Below are positions 49,115-58,233 of a DNA stretch of 64,000 nucleotides, piece by piece. Origin of the DNA: Absicoccus intestinalis (GTDB lineage Bacteria; Bacillota_I; Bacilli_A; Erysipelotrichales; Erysipelotrichaceae); contig NZ_JALBUS010000004.1 of assembly GCF_033971885.1 (NCBI RefSeq), positions 119,406 through 183,405 on the forward strand, given 5' to 3'. The notes under the pieces are model-generated. The model was not told the DNA's origin. It did not search any database and saw nothing but the letters and a program-made list of their open reading frames with translations. Positions within the stretch are counted from its first letter, which is position 1, and each line of letters begins with the position of its first letter. Position numbers and translations under genes: made by a program.

Positions 49115-50622
49115 TGGATATGTTCCCTTTCTAGAAATGCCTTGGCTACTGCTTTCGGTTCTTTCTTTTGTGTTTCTACTTGATCATTCATTTTTGCCAT
49201 GTCAGTATCACTGATCGTGTTATTTAATTTTTTCAGAACATGACGCAATTCAGGGTGTTTCCGTAAAACTTCATTGCGGACAACATTTCCGCATTGATAG
49301 GAAGGATAAAAATGTTTATCGTCTTTTAATACGACCACATCAGCTTTTGAAAGCTGCCCATCCGTTGTAAAAATATTCATCACATCGATTTGTTTGTCAT
49401 TGATAGCTTGATACTTTAAGCCAATATCCATATCTTTTGTAGAAGCAAAATGGAAACCATAGGTCTTACACAATGCATCATAGCCATCTTCACGTTCAAA
49501 GAAATCATATTCAGCACCAAAGATCAATTGATCCGATACCTTCGCTAGATCAGAATATGTATGCAGACCATATTGTTTGGCAATCTCTTTTCGAACAACC
49601 AAACCAAAGGTATTATTAAACCCATACATACCAACCCAAGACATATCATATTTTTTGTCATAGGCCTGTTCCAATTGGTAGAATAACTTCTCTGAATACG
49701 TTCCCTTCCTTTTTAGCACCATATTCCAAGCGGTACCGGTATATTCTGGATACAAATCAAAGTCGCCTTTTTCCATACCGGGTTGGATATTGGATGTTCC
49801 GCCACCTACTCCCTGTGTGATTTCCACTTTCAAATTTGTATCTTCTTCAATCAAGATTTTCAACATTTCACCGATGATATATTCTTCCGTCATTGGTTTT
49901 GTCGCAATATGAATGGTGTCTTGTTGAAAAGGAACAAACAAATTGGTAATAAATATACCACAAACTACGAAAACCGTGATCCACATCGGTTTATTTTTCT
50001 TATGTTGTTTCCATCGTTTTTCAACGATGGATAAAATACCATCCGCCAACAAGGCCAATCCGGCAATCAACAAGCTCCCTGCTAAGGTCATTGCTGCATT
50101 ATTTGTGGTAATACCTCGATAAATGGCAACTCCCAATCCTCCAGCACCAATAAAAGAAGCAATACCTCCCAGAGCAATGGTCATCGTGACCATATTTCGA
50201 ATGCCTGATAAAATGACTGGCATCGCTAAGGGAAGCTTTACTTTCCATAAGGTTTGAAACCGTGTCGAACCCATACCGGTGGCGGCTTGGATAAGGACCG
50301 GATCAATGGTTGTAAGACCTGTATAGGTATTGCGAACCATGGGCAACAAAGCATAAATTGTCAAAGCGATGATAGCGGTAGCATTGCCAATACCTGAAAA
50401 TGGAATCAAAAAACCCAACATCGAAATGGATGGAATCGTATAAAGAAAATTGATCGTATTCAATGTCGGTTTGGCACTCTTTTGAAATTCACTGATCAAG
50501 ATGCCTACTAGACCACCAAAAACAATCGCAATCAAGATCGCAATCAAAGAAATTTCAATGTGTTCCATCAATAATCCGGAAAAGAAATCCCATCGATTGA
50601 TCAATAAGGAAATCATGATCAA
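49111..50622 (-). CDS. Fused permease/substrate-binding protein (OpuC/EgtU type)
   Basis: 503 residues. Residues 1-215 form a BPD-type permease with about five or six helices and the EAA loop (IQAATGMGSTRFQTLWKVKL). After a transmembrane linker, residues 235-503 form a type II binding protein of the OpuAC/OsmF group (VEITQGVGGGTSN, YPEYTGTAW). The same fusion occurs in osmoprotectant importers and in the ergothioneine importer EgtU. Ligand cannot be decided from sequence; partners in the operon favour a redox-related ligand. Confidence 0.88.
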   Translation of the reverse strand: MIMISLLINRWDFFSGLLMEHIEISLIAILIAIVFGGLVGILISEFQKSAKPTLNTINFLYTIPSISMLGFLIPFSGIGNATAIIALTIYALLPMVRNTYTGLTTIDPVLIQAATGMGSTRFQTLWKVKLPLAMPVILSGIRNMVTMTIALGGIASFIGAGGLGVAIYRGITTNNAAMTLAGSLLIAGLALLADGILSIVEKRWKQHKKNKPMWITVFVVCGIFITNLFVPFQQDTIHIATKPMTEEYIIGEMLKILIEEDTNLKVEITQGVGGGTSNIQPGMEKGDFDLYPEYTGTAWNMVLKRKGTYSEKLFYQLEQAYDKKYDMSWVGMYGFNNTFGLVVRKEIAKQYGLHTYSDLAKVSDQLIFGAEYDFFEREDGYDALCKTYGFHFASTKDMDIGLKYQAINDKQIDVMNIFTTDGQLSKADVVVLKDDKHFYPSYQCGNVVRNEVLRKHPELRHVLKKLNNTISDTDMAKMNDQVETQKKEPKAVAKAFLEREHIQ

Positions 50623-51227
50623 CCTCTACGATCGATGGCATGTACTGGACAATTTTCATAGCACAAACCACAATGCAGACAGTGATCTTGTTCAATGAAA
50701 TAGGGAGTTCCCGATTGAATGCATTGTTGCGGACAATTTCGCATGCATGTCCTACAACCAATACAAGCATCGGAAATCAGAAAACCATGTTGTTGGACAA
50801 CTTCTTGATCCAAACGAAAACTTTGACGATCAATTGGATGTTTTCCGAGATCAAAAAATTCGATTTGGCCATTATCCACCACAAAAGGTTCCAAAATATA
50901 ACGAGAATCTCCTGGATAGACATCATTCATGACTGGATTGGCTTCAAAAATACGATCGATCCAAACTTTCGGATTGTTTAATTGTTTGACTTTTCCATGT
51001 AAGCGAATCATTTGAAAATCGGTATTCAAACCGGTTATCGCAATATGTGGATTCTGGGTAATTTGATCATAAAAATCCTTTCCGCGTGCTGTACAAAAAT
51101 ACAACTTTTTATCTTCAATTAACATCACATCAATCATACGATTATGCGGCATTCCTTCTTTATCAACCGATGCAAAAGATACATCTTTGATCATTCTTAA
51201 CATTTGTAGACATGCTTGTGCATTCAT
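50619..51227 (-). CDS. PNPOx-fold flavoprotein fused to 2x[4Fe-4S] ferredoxin
   Basis: 202 residues. Residues 1-130 are a split-barrel FMN-binding domain (ASVDKEGMPHNRMID, LYFCTARGKDFYDQI). The C-terminal part has CIGCRTCMRNCPQQC and CLHCGLCYENCP. A one-chain electron-transfer protein of unknown substrate. SD AGGAGG. First gene of an operon with the OpuC/EgtUV-type transporter and Rrf2 (ATGA overlap). Confidence 0.85.
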   Translation of the reverse strand: MNAQACLQMLRMIKDVSFASVDKEGMPHNRMIDVMLIEDKKLYFCTARGKDFYDQITQNPHIAITGLNTDFQMIRLHGKVKQLNNPKVWIDRIFEANPVMNDVYPGDSRYILEPFVVDNGQIEFFDLGKHPIDRQSFRLDQEVVQQHGFLISDACIGCRTCMRNCPQQCIQSGTPYFIEQDHCLHCGLCYENCPVHAIDRRG

Positions 51228-51255
51228 ATGGTTTCCTCCTGATTTCTACATTTGT

Positions 51256-51284
51256 AATATATATTATTTCATTTATATCGTCAA
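51256..51284 (-). promoter_or_regulatory. Promoter of the flavoprotein-transporter operon
   Basis: Minus strand TTGACG (51279-51284), 17-bp spacer, TATATT (51256-51261). Confidence 0.82.
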
Positions 51285-51353
51285 TATTATTATTACATTT
51301 AAAATCTTTGTAAAGAAACCCGATTTTCTTGGAATGGATGATATAGTAAAGCC

Positions 51354-51791
51354 ATGAAAACAAAGAGAGAGATCGAGACCTATATTGCCTACTATAAGTC
51401 GGCTATCAAACAAAAAAAGAAATTGATTCAAGACTATCAAAAAAAATTGAATAAGTTGATTGAAAAAGAAAAATTTAAAGATATCCCTTTCTATGCCACA
51501 TTGATTTCTTGGAATACCTATGAGATGGAAGCGCAAGAATTATGTTTAAAGGGATTAAAGAAAATTGACAAAAAAGAACAAATTGATCAATTGATCGATG
51601 ACTACTCCAAAAAAATTGACAAACAAAAAACCAAGATCCACGGTGTGGATCCGGACTTAAATGAATCAACCATTGAGATGTGGTATGAAACCATCGCCAA
51701 TAGTGATTTGATGCACCATCTCGTGAAATACCAAGGATGGTCGATGTTTGTAGAAGACTTAAAAGCCATTCAAGAAAAACTATATAATTAG
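51354..51791 (+). CDS. Hypothetical coiled-coil protein
   Basis: 145 residues. Lys-rich coiled coil in the first 50 and 70-95, then a mixed C-terminus (TIEMWYETIANSDLMHHL). No family recognised. TATAGT (51342-51347, TGA extension) ends six bases before ATG, no SD: leaderless. Converges with and overlaps the ammonia-lyase gene by 12 bases. Confidence 0.7.
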   Translation: MKTKREIETYIAYYKSAIKQKKKLIQDYQKKLNKLIEKEKFKDIPFYATLISWNTYEMEAQELCLKGLKKIDKKEQIDQLIDDYSKKIDKQKTKIHGVDPDLNESTIEMWYETIANSDLMHHLVKYQGWSMFVEDLKAIQEKLYN

Positions 51792-52895
51792 ACACCGATC
51801 TTCCCCGACCATGCTTTGATACAAGAAAGGGTCGGTATCCCCTTCCGTATTGATTAAAAGGATCGAAGCATCTTGTTGAATTTGAAATTGATTTCGCAAT
51901 GCATCACTTTTTACGATTTGATCCACCAATCCCATGGTCAAAGCGCCGGATGGACCCGAAATGATATCATTGGTTTTCAACACATGCATGCCCCGAATAG
52001 CTGCATCATCTTCACATATACAAATACAATTTACTTGTTTTTGGATGATGGGCCACGTGATCAAACAAGGGATACCTCGATTGAGATGCGTCATGATCGT
52101 CGGTTGACATACTACCGATGATCTTTTTGTTTGTTCCATAGAAACATATAAACAAGGTGAGCTTATGGGCTGTACAATAATCAATTGGGCCTTAGGATAC
52201 ATGTGATGAAAAGCATCGATCATGCCACCGGCCATGGCACCGGTTCCCGCTTGTAAGAAAATATGTGTAGGTGTCGTAGAAATTTGTTGTTGGATCTCTT
52301 TGGCCATGGTCAGATATCCTTCAATGATCCAAGTTGGAATTTTGGTGTACCCATCCCAAGCTATATCTTGTAGCAAGATCCCATCGTTATCTTTGGCCCA
52401 TGCCCTTGCTTTTTGGATGGCTTGATCATAGGAACCATCGGTTATCACCACTTGTACATTCTTTCTTTTTATCTGATTTTGATAGATCTTGCTGGATCCT
52501 TTTGGGATCAAAAGATAGGACGAACAGCCAAATAATGAAGTTGCCCAAGCCATAGCAACCCCCTGATTTCCATGGCTTGCACACACAAAGGTCACTTTCG
52601 AATGATCCATTGTCCGCAGTTTTGCCAATGATGTAGTTTGTGGATCCAAATGATTTCGTTCGCATAAAATGCGAAACATCGCATAACTGGTGCCCAATCC
52701 CTTAAAGCTTTTTAAGCCCAACCGTTGGGATTCATCTTTAATAAAGAGATTTTTCAAATGATGTTGACTTGCATAAACTTGCCAATCCACCAATGGTGTA
52801 GGGATGTAATTGGGTAGTTGTCGATGAAAGGAAATGGCATCTTGAGAAAATGTTGGTGGAATTTCTTTCCTATTTGTATTGATAAATTGCTGCAT
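51780..52895 (-). CDS. Diaminopropionate ammonia-lyase-like PLP enzyme
   Basis: 371 residues. PLP Lys in LGLKSFKGLGTSY, CASHGNQGVAMAWA, LQAGTGAMAGGMIDAF (phosphate loop) and GPSGALTMG. Fold type II PLP enzyme releasing ammonia from 2,3-diaminopropionate or a related amino acid. About 30 residues shorter than E. coli YgeX. SD GAGGT. Confidence 0.85.
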   Translation of the reverse strand: MQQFINTNRKEIPPTFSQDAISFHRQLPNYIPTPLVDWQVYASQHHLKNLFIKDESQRLGLKSFKGLGTSYAMFRILCERNHLDPQTTSLAKLRTMDHSKVTFVCASHGNQGVAMAWATSLFGCSSYLLIPKGSSKIYQNQIKRKNVQVVITDGSYDQAIQKARAWAKDNDGILLQDIAWDGYTKIPTWIIEGYLTMAKEIQQQISTTPTHIFLQAGTGAMAGGMIDAFHHMYPKAQLIIVQPISSPCLYVSMEQTKRSSVVCQPTIMTHLNRGIPCLITWPIIQKQVNCICICEDDAAIRGMHVLKTNDIISGPSGALTMGLVDQIVKSDALRNQFQIQQDASILLINTEGDTDPFLYQSMVGEDRCLII

Positions 52896-52896
52896 G

Positions 52897-53670
52897 TTAA
52901 TACCTCAATTTTAATTTGGATAAATCAACATCCACATCATAGCCCAGTGATTCTAAATATTGAGCCATGCCTTTTTTTGCGAGATCCACATGATTTTTGG
53001 GAGCCACGGTCACACAATCAATCGGTAAAGTATCTAACTGAATCTCGATATAAGGCAATAAAAAGCCTTCTTTTTCACGAAATAATATTTTTTGTTTATG
53101 CGGGTTTCGGAAAACGATTCGATATTCTTTTTCTGCCGCAAATTCTTCTTGTTTAAAGAAAAGTGCATACGTATTTAATTTTCGTTTCAACAAAGTAAAA
53201 TCGTCGTCTTTTTTTACATTGGCAAACAATTCTTCAATCAAATGTTTTTGCACTTCTCGCGTATAAATGACGTGGCCATGATAAAATATGTCTTGTTTCT
53301 TTTGGATCTGGCTCAGCAATTCATCGGCTCGAAAAGCGACATTATAACCGGTATTGTCACCGAATTCGGACCAAAGCGTAATACTATCTTTATCGGTAGA
53401 AAAAGAACAAACAAATGTATCATGTCGTTTGGATTCTTCAATCGTATTCACGACTTCGGATAATAACAATTCTTGTAGACTCGAATCGGGTAATTCATCA
53501 ATGACTTCTTTGGTCACATGTGTAATATAATCCATTTCATTGGTGTCATTGAGAAAACTACTTTTGGTTGCATATAGAATTTTGGTTGCCAAAATGCTCT
53601 TTAAGCTGCTGCATTTTGTGTAATGATATAAATTGTCTTTCTTTGGGATGTGTTTAATTTTAAGTTCCAT
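52897..53670 (-). CDS. DUF2971 protein
   Basis: 257 residues. LYHYTKCSSLKSIL start, TNEMDYIT, CSFSTDKDSITLWSEFGD and FAAEKEYRIVFR match DUF2971, an uncharacterised family that sometimes accompanies defence genes. TATAAT (53677-53682, minus strand) ends six bases before ATG 53670, no SD: leaderless. No defence partners adjacent. Confidence 0.82.
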   Translation of the reverse strand: MELKIKHIPKKDNLYHYTKCSSLKSILATKILYATKSSFLNDTNEMDYITHVTKEVIDELPDSSLQELLLSEVVNTIEESKRHDTFVCSFSTDKDSITLWSEFGDNTGYNVAFRADELLSQIQKKQDIFYHGHVIYTREVQKHLIEELFANVKKDDDFTLLKRKLNTYALFFKQEEFAAEKEYRIVFRNPHKQKILFREKEGFLLPYIEIQLDTLPIDCVTVAPKNHVDLAKKGMAQYLESLGYDVDVDLSKLKLRY

Positions 53671-53698
53671 AACACTATTATAATAAAAAATGGATAAA

Positions 53699-54262
53699 TC
53701 ATCGCTGATTTACCCAAATCTTTACAATATTTTGCATATGCTCATCGATTGCTTGACGGGCTTTACCGTGTATACCCAAATGATAGCCAATTGGCAACAT
53801 CGATCGTGGTAGAAGTTGATTCTTTTTTTGATCATATTGAAATGGCATATATACACACGTACTCGCTTTTTGTATTTGTTGTAAAACAAGATCATCCATT
53901 GTCCCAAAACACATCAAGAATCCTCGAATCGATGAGATATCTACCTTGGTGATATCGGGATTGGTCACGATGGTCAATGTGACTTGTGGATAGGTTGCCG
54001 CTACCGCCAAAGCGATGTGTGAACGTTCGCCCAGTTCGAGTAGGCCAATCTTACGAATGCCTTGGGAATGTAAAAAGCTAATGATTCGACCAAAAGCGGT
54101 GATATCCGCATGGGCAGGGGCGACAAAAACATGACAGTGATTACGATGAGCCCACCGAATCGCAGCGGATGTCCATTTTCCTTTGTCAATCAGGATCAAC
54201 GTATGCACTTTTGCGAGAGTCGTCTGGTAGAACGTTCCCTCTTTGATTTGAATTTCTTCCAT
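53699..54262 (-). CDS. Hypothetical alpha/beta protein
   Basis: 187 residues, SD AAAGGAG. Alternating strands and helices (VHTLILIDKGKW, CHVFVAPAHADI, IRKIGLLELGE, VTLTIVTNPDI), a Rossmann-like pattern. I recognise no family or catalytic motif. Lies just downstream of gpmA and may be co-transcribed with it. Confidence 0.65.
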   Translation of the reverse strand: MEEIQIKEGTFYQTTLAKVHTLILIDKGKWTSAAIRWAHRNHCHVFVAPAHADITAFGRIISFLHSQGIRKIGLLELGERSHIALAVAATYPQVTLTIVTNPDITKVDISSIRGFLMCFGTMDDLVLQQIQKASTCVYMPFQYDQKKNQLLPRSMLPIGYHLGIHGKARQAIDEHMQNIVKIWVNQR

Positions 54263-54279
54263 AGCGACTCCTTTCGTTT

Positions 54280-55029
54280 CTATTTTGCTTTTCCTTGATT
54301 TGCGACCGCCTTCATTTTGGCTTGGATCGTTTCAGCATCACCTAAATAGTAGTGATCTTTCACTTGAAATGCTTCGTCAAATTCATACACCAAAGGGATA
54401 CCCGTTGGAATGTTGACACCAACGATGGCTTCCTTATCCATCTTTTCAAAATATTTGACCAAAGCCCGGATCGAATTGCCATGGGCGGCAATCAACACGC
54501 GTTTTCCGGCTTCCATATCTTTTTTTATGTTGGCTTCAAAATAAGGAATGACACGATCGATCGTGGTTTCTAAGCTTTCTGCCAAAGGCAATGCTTTGGC
54601 ATCCACATTGCGATACATCGCTTGATTGGCAGGATTCCGATCATCTTCAACTTCCAATAGGGGTGGCTTTACATCAAAAGAACGACGCCAGATCTTTACT
54701 TGATCTTCCCCATATTTAGCAGCTGTATCGGCTTTATTTAAGCCTTGTAGCGCTCCATAATGACGTTCATTTAAATGCCAGCTCTTATAAACAGGCAACC
54801 AATTGCGATCCATTTCATCCAAAATGTGATTCAACGTATGGATGGCTCGTTTTAGATAGGATGTATAACATACATCAAAATCATAACCTTCTTGTTTCAA
54901 TGTCTGGCCAGCTTGAATGGCTTCTTGATGTCCTTTTTCACTCAAATCGACATCAGTCCATCCCGTAAAAAGATTGGCTTTGTTCCATTCACTTTCGCCA
55001 TGACGTACTAATACTAATTTCATATTCAT
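54280..55029 (-). CDS. gpmA: 2,3-bisphosphoglycerate-dependent phosphoglycerate mutase
   Basis: 249 residues. Phospho-His loop LVRHGESEWN, FTGWTDVDLSEKG, catalytic Glu in LNERHYGALQGL, IAAHGNSIRAL. Glycolytic 3-PG/2-PG interconversion. SD AGGAG; an ATG two codons in is equally possible. Confidence 0.95.
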   Translation of the reverse strand: MNMKLVLVRHGESEWNKANLFTGWTDVDLSEKGHQEAIQAGQTLKQEGYDFDVCYTSYLKRAIHTLNHILDEMDRNWLPVYKSWHLNERHYGALQGLNKADTAAKYGEDQVKIWRRSFDVKPPLLEVEDDRNPANQAMYRNVDAKALPLAESLETTIDRVIPYFEANIKKDMEAGKRVLIAAHGNSIRALVKYFEKMDKEAIVGVNIPTGIPLVYEFDEAFQVKDHYYLGDAETIQAKMKAVANQGKAK

Positions 55030-55068
55030 ATATCTCCTAGTTAGCTTATGCTAACTTCAGTATATCCT

Positions 55069-55566
55069 TTATTCTCTAAATGTCAATCGCATTTGATGCC
55101 AACATACACCACCATGGACACTCTTATCACTGATTCCTTCATCCCTGAAACCAAATTTCGCATAATAAGATACCAATGCATCTTTACAAGTTAATACAAG
55201 TCCTTTTCTATTTTGACTTTTGGCATCACGAATCACTTGTTCCATTAAATGTGTAGCACACCCTTTGTTTCGATAGGAAGGCAATGTATTCAAACCAAAG
55301 ATCATTTGCCATTGTCCGGCTTCATCATGCATACTGGCTACTTCATACATGACATCACATAGATCTTTTTGGTTGGTCACAAACCCATCCACAAAGGAAA
55401 CAATTTGATTTTCATCGATCAACAACCAGAAATGATTCCCATAATATTGAATTCGTTTCACAAATTCGTCTTTGGTTGCTGCTTCGGCTTGAGGAAAACA
55501 AGCCGATTCTATCGATGCAATCGCATCTAGATCGGCCATCGTTGCATGTCGAATGCTCATAGACAT
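55069..55566 (-). CDS. GNAT-family acetyltransferase
   Basis: 165 residues. RHATMADLDAIASIE start, acetyl-CoA loop SYRNKGCATHLMEQVI and AKFGFRDEG end. Substrate unknown. Overlaps the flavodoxin gene by ten bases. Confidence 0.87.
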   Translation of the reverse strand: MSMSIRHATMADLDAIASIESACFPQAEAATKDEFVKRIQYYGNHFWLLIDENQIVSFVDGFVTNQKDLCDVMYEVASMHDEAGQWQMIFGLNTLPSYRNKGCATHLMEQVIRDAKSQNRKGLVLTCKDALVSYYAKFGFRDEGISDKSVHGGVCWHQMRLTFRE

Positions 55567-55946
55567 TGTTTCGCAAATTCCTTTGCTTGTTCCAATTGAG
55601 CTTGGCTGGGTTTATTTTTAACATAGAACGTCTCTGGTACCACTTTAATTCCTTTTTCTTCTAGTTGTTTGCGCATCAGATCCAAGCTATGTTTCGAGAT
55701 CCAAGAAGTTGAAAATAAAACGGCTTTCTTCACGTTTTTTGCATCGAGCTCATTTAAATATTTTTTTAAATGTTTATCTAATCCATAGGCATATAATGCC
55801 CCACCCACAAATAACGTATCAATGGATTGGGTGATTTTGGCATCGGCCTGATCAACCGAAATGGCGGTCGTACCAATCGCTTGTGCTATGGCATCAGCCA
55901 CTAATTTCGTGTTACCGGAACGAGAATAATATCGAACTGCATTCAT
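55557..55946 (-). CDS. Flavodoxin-like protein
   Basis: 129 residues. FMN phosphate loop YYSRSGNTKLVADAI, LFVGGALYAYGLDKH and LFSTSW. Short-chain flavodoxin fold; electron carrier or quinone-reductase-like role unclear. In a leftward run with CDF exporter upstream (14-base gap). Confidence 0.82.
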   Translation of the reverse strand: MNAVRYYSRSGNTKLVADAIAQAIGTTAISVDQADAKITQSIDTLFVGGALYAYGLDKHLKKYLNELDAKNVKKAVLFSTSWISKHSLDLMRKQLEEKGIKVVPETFYVKNKPSQAQLEQAKEFAKQCL

Positions 55947-55960
55947 ATCTAAATCCTCCT

Positions 55961-57079
55961 TTAATCGGAAATATCGGCATCCAATTGTACATAGAAAGAG
56001 TAAATCGGATACTTTCTTTTTACTTCATTCACAATTTCTTGATAAAGTGCATGACGATCTTCGACATCAAAATCAATAATGATATCAAAACGAATTTGTC
56101 GTTTGCCATTATCCAAATAAAAACCGTGCATTTGCAGAACATGTGGATGGCTCATGACCATCTTACGGATATCCGCTTCAATGATCGCGGATGATTCATC
56201 ATTGACATTTTGCGCATAAATCGAGATACCAGTCAAGGTGACACCTGTATCTTTGTATGTTTTTTCGGCAATATGACGCTCTAATGTATCGAGTTCTTTG
56301 GCCGTCATATTGGATGGTACTTCAATATGTACCGAACCTATCAAACGATCGGGTCCATAATTATGAATGATCAAATCATAGGCACCTTGCACTCGATCAA
56401 AGGTCTCAATGCTGGCTTTCACTTTTTGCGTAATATCTGCATCGATTCGTTCTCCTAATATTTCACTGATCGTATCTCGCAACATTTCAAAACCGGACTT
56501 AATGATCACAAACGCAATGATCAGACCCAACCAGGCTTCGATACTGATATGGCAGAAAAGATATAGGATAGCTGCAACCAAGGTAGAAGTAGAAACGATG
56601 GAATCATTCAAAGCATCCTGACCAGAAGCAACCAAAGCATCGGAATCTTCGGTTTGACCAACCTTTTTAACATACGATCCCAAAACAATCTTTACAATGA
56701 TGGCCACAAAAATAATGAGCAAAGTCACAATGGAATAGGTCGCGGTTTCCGGATGCACAATTTTTTTGATGGATTCTTGTAGAGAAGTAATGCCAGCATA
56801 TAAAACGATAACAGAGATAATCGAAGCACTTAAGTATTCAATGCGTCCATATCCCAAGGGATGTTTTTTATCCGGTTCCTTACCTGCTAACTTTGTGCCA
56901 ATGATCGTAATCAAACTGCTCAAGGCATCACTTAAGTTATTGACCGCATCCAATGTGATGGCGATGGATCCGGAAATCAATCCAACAATGGCTTTAAAAA
57001 TGGCCAACGCAATATTTGTCACAATACCTATGATACTGGTTTGAATGATCTTTTTTTGCCTACTTTGATTCACAAGCAT
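55961..57079 (-). CDS. Cation diffusion facilitator (CDF) metal exporter
   Basis: 372 residues. Six transmembrane helices; ALDAVNNLSDALSSLI replaces the HxxxD pair of Zn exporters with the DxxxxxxD style, and SGQDALNDSIVS is the second metal site. Two cytoplasmic C-terminal domains rather than one, as in larger MntE/FieF-like proteins. Likely Mn or Fe export. SD AGGAGG; overlaps the MarR gene by 20 bases. Confidence 0.88.
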   Translation of the reverse strand: MLVNQSRQKKIIQTSIIGIVTNIALAIFKAIVGLISGSIAITLDAVNNLSDALSSLITIIGTKLAGKEPDKKHPLGYGRIEYLSASIISVIVLYAGITSLQESIKKIVHPETATYSIVTLLIIFVAIIVKIVLGSYVKKVGQTEDSDALVASGQDALNDSIVSTSTLVAAILYLFCHISIEAWLGLIIAFVIIKSGFEMLRDTISEILGERIDADITQKVKASIETFDRVQGAYDLIIHNYGPDRLIGSVHIEVPSNMTAKELDTLERHIAEKTYKDTGVTLTGISIYAQNVNDESSAIIEADIRKMVMSHPHVLQMHGFYLDNGKRQIRFDIIIDFDVEDRHALYQEIVNEVKRKYPIYSFYVQLDADISD

Positions 57080-57494
57080 AACCTCCTAATATTGTATATA
57101 AAATTTCATACAGTTCCTTGGCTTGATTCTTCTTTATTGGAAAACAAGAACCAATTTTCAAAGGAACTTCTTTGACTTGGTCTTTCATTGCTTTTCCTTT
57201 ATCGGTTAGATAGATCAAAACTTGTCGCTCATCTTGGGGATTGCGTTTTCGTTCGATCCATCCTTGTTTTTCCATTTTCTTTAGCAATGGTGTCAATGTG
57301 CCATTATCTAAGAATAAACGATCACCAATATCGCCTACCGGAATGCCGTCTTGTTCCCATAGAACCATAAAAGTAATATATTGCGTATACGTAATACCCA
57401 ATGGTTTTAAATACGGGGTATATGCGCCTACGACTTTACGAGCTGCTGCATACAATGGAAAACACAATTGATTTTCTAATTTTAATGCATCCAT
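57060..57494 (-). CDS. MarR-family regulator (OhrR-like)
   Basis: 144 residues. LCFPLYAAARKVVGAY start with Cys near residue 11, as in OhrR peroxide sensors, and winged helix (LFLDNGTLTPLLKKMEKQGW). It directly follows the glutathione peroxidase (adjacent stop/start) and precedes the CDF gene, so peroxide-responsive control of both is plausible. Confidence 0.87.
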   Translation of the reverse strand: MDALKLENQLCFPLYAAARKVVGAYTPYLKPLGITYTQYITFMVLWEQDGIPVGDIGDRLFLDNGTLTPLLKKMEKQGWIERKRNPQDERQVLIYLTDKGKAMKDQVKEVPLKIGSCFPIKKNQAKELYEILYTILGGYACESK

Positions 57495-58040
57495 TTAAAT
57501 CAATTCCTGAACAGCTTGTTTCACTGTTTCCATATTTTCTGTTGGTTCAAAACGTGCAACTACATTTCCCATTCGATCAACCAAAAATTTCGTAAAATTC
57601 CATTTAATATCTGGATTGTTTTTATAATCTTTATCGATCTTTTTTAACATGGCTGACATGGCCAATGCTTTCGGACCTTTGCCAAATCCTTTAAAGCCTT
57701 GTTGTGCTTTTAAATAGGTATACAATGGCAATTCGTTTTCACCATTCACATCGCTTTTGGTCATTTGATCAAATTGGGTATTGTATTTCAATGTACAAAA
57801 TTGATGAACTTCATCATCCGTTCCTGGTGTTTGCCCTGCAAATTGGTTACATGGAATATCGATAATTTCAAATCCTTGATCATGAAATTGTTCATACATG
57901 GATTCTAAATCTTTATATTGTGGAGTAAAACCACAACCAGTTGCGGTATTAACAACTAAAACAACTTTCCCTTGATAGTCTTTCATCGAAATTTCTTCAT
58001 GGTTACGATTGGTTACGCTATAATCATAAAAATTAGTCAT
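57495..58040 (-). CDS. Glutathione peroxidase-family thiol peroxidase
   Basis: 181 residues. NTATGCGFTPQYKDLE with peroxidatic Cys, PCNQFAGQTPG with Gln, and KWNFTKFLVD with Trp/Asn complete the tetrad. Bacterial Cys-type enzymes usually use thioredoxin. SD AAAGGAG. First gene of a gpx-marR-CDF run. Confidence 0.93.
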   Translation of the reverse strand: MTNFYDYSVTNRNHEEISMKDYQGKVVLVVNTATGCGFTPQYKDLESMYEQFHDQGFEIIDIPCNQFAGQTPGTDDEVHQFCTLKYNTQFDQMTKSDVNGENELPLYTYLKAQQGFKGFGKGPKALAMSAMLKKIDKDYKNNPDIKWNFTKFLVDRMGNVVARFEPTENMETVKQAVQELI

Positions 58041-58233
58041 ACGCCTTCTCCTTTTTATATTTTATACAATTGTATTTTATACAATATTTTTATTTTGTCA
58101 AATCTCTTTGAAATAAATTTTTAATTTTGATAAAATGCAACTCGGACAGAAAAATAGTTTGATCCAGCGGGTAGCATGGATGTTGGTAGACATCTCCATG
58201 TTGCCTTTTTTTATTTTAAGGAGGGAGAATCGT

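Noticed and set aside
52897..54262. Defence island around the DUF2971 gene
   Set aside because: Neighbours are metabolic (gpmA, ammonia-lyase) and no nuclease, helicase or toxin partner is present.
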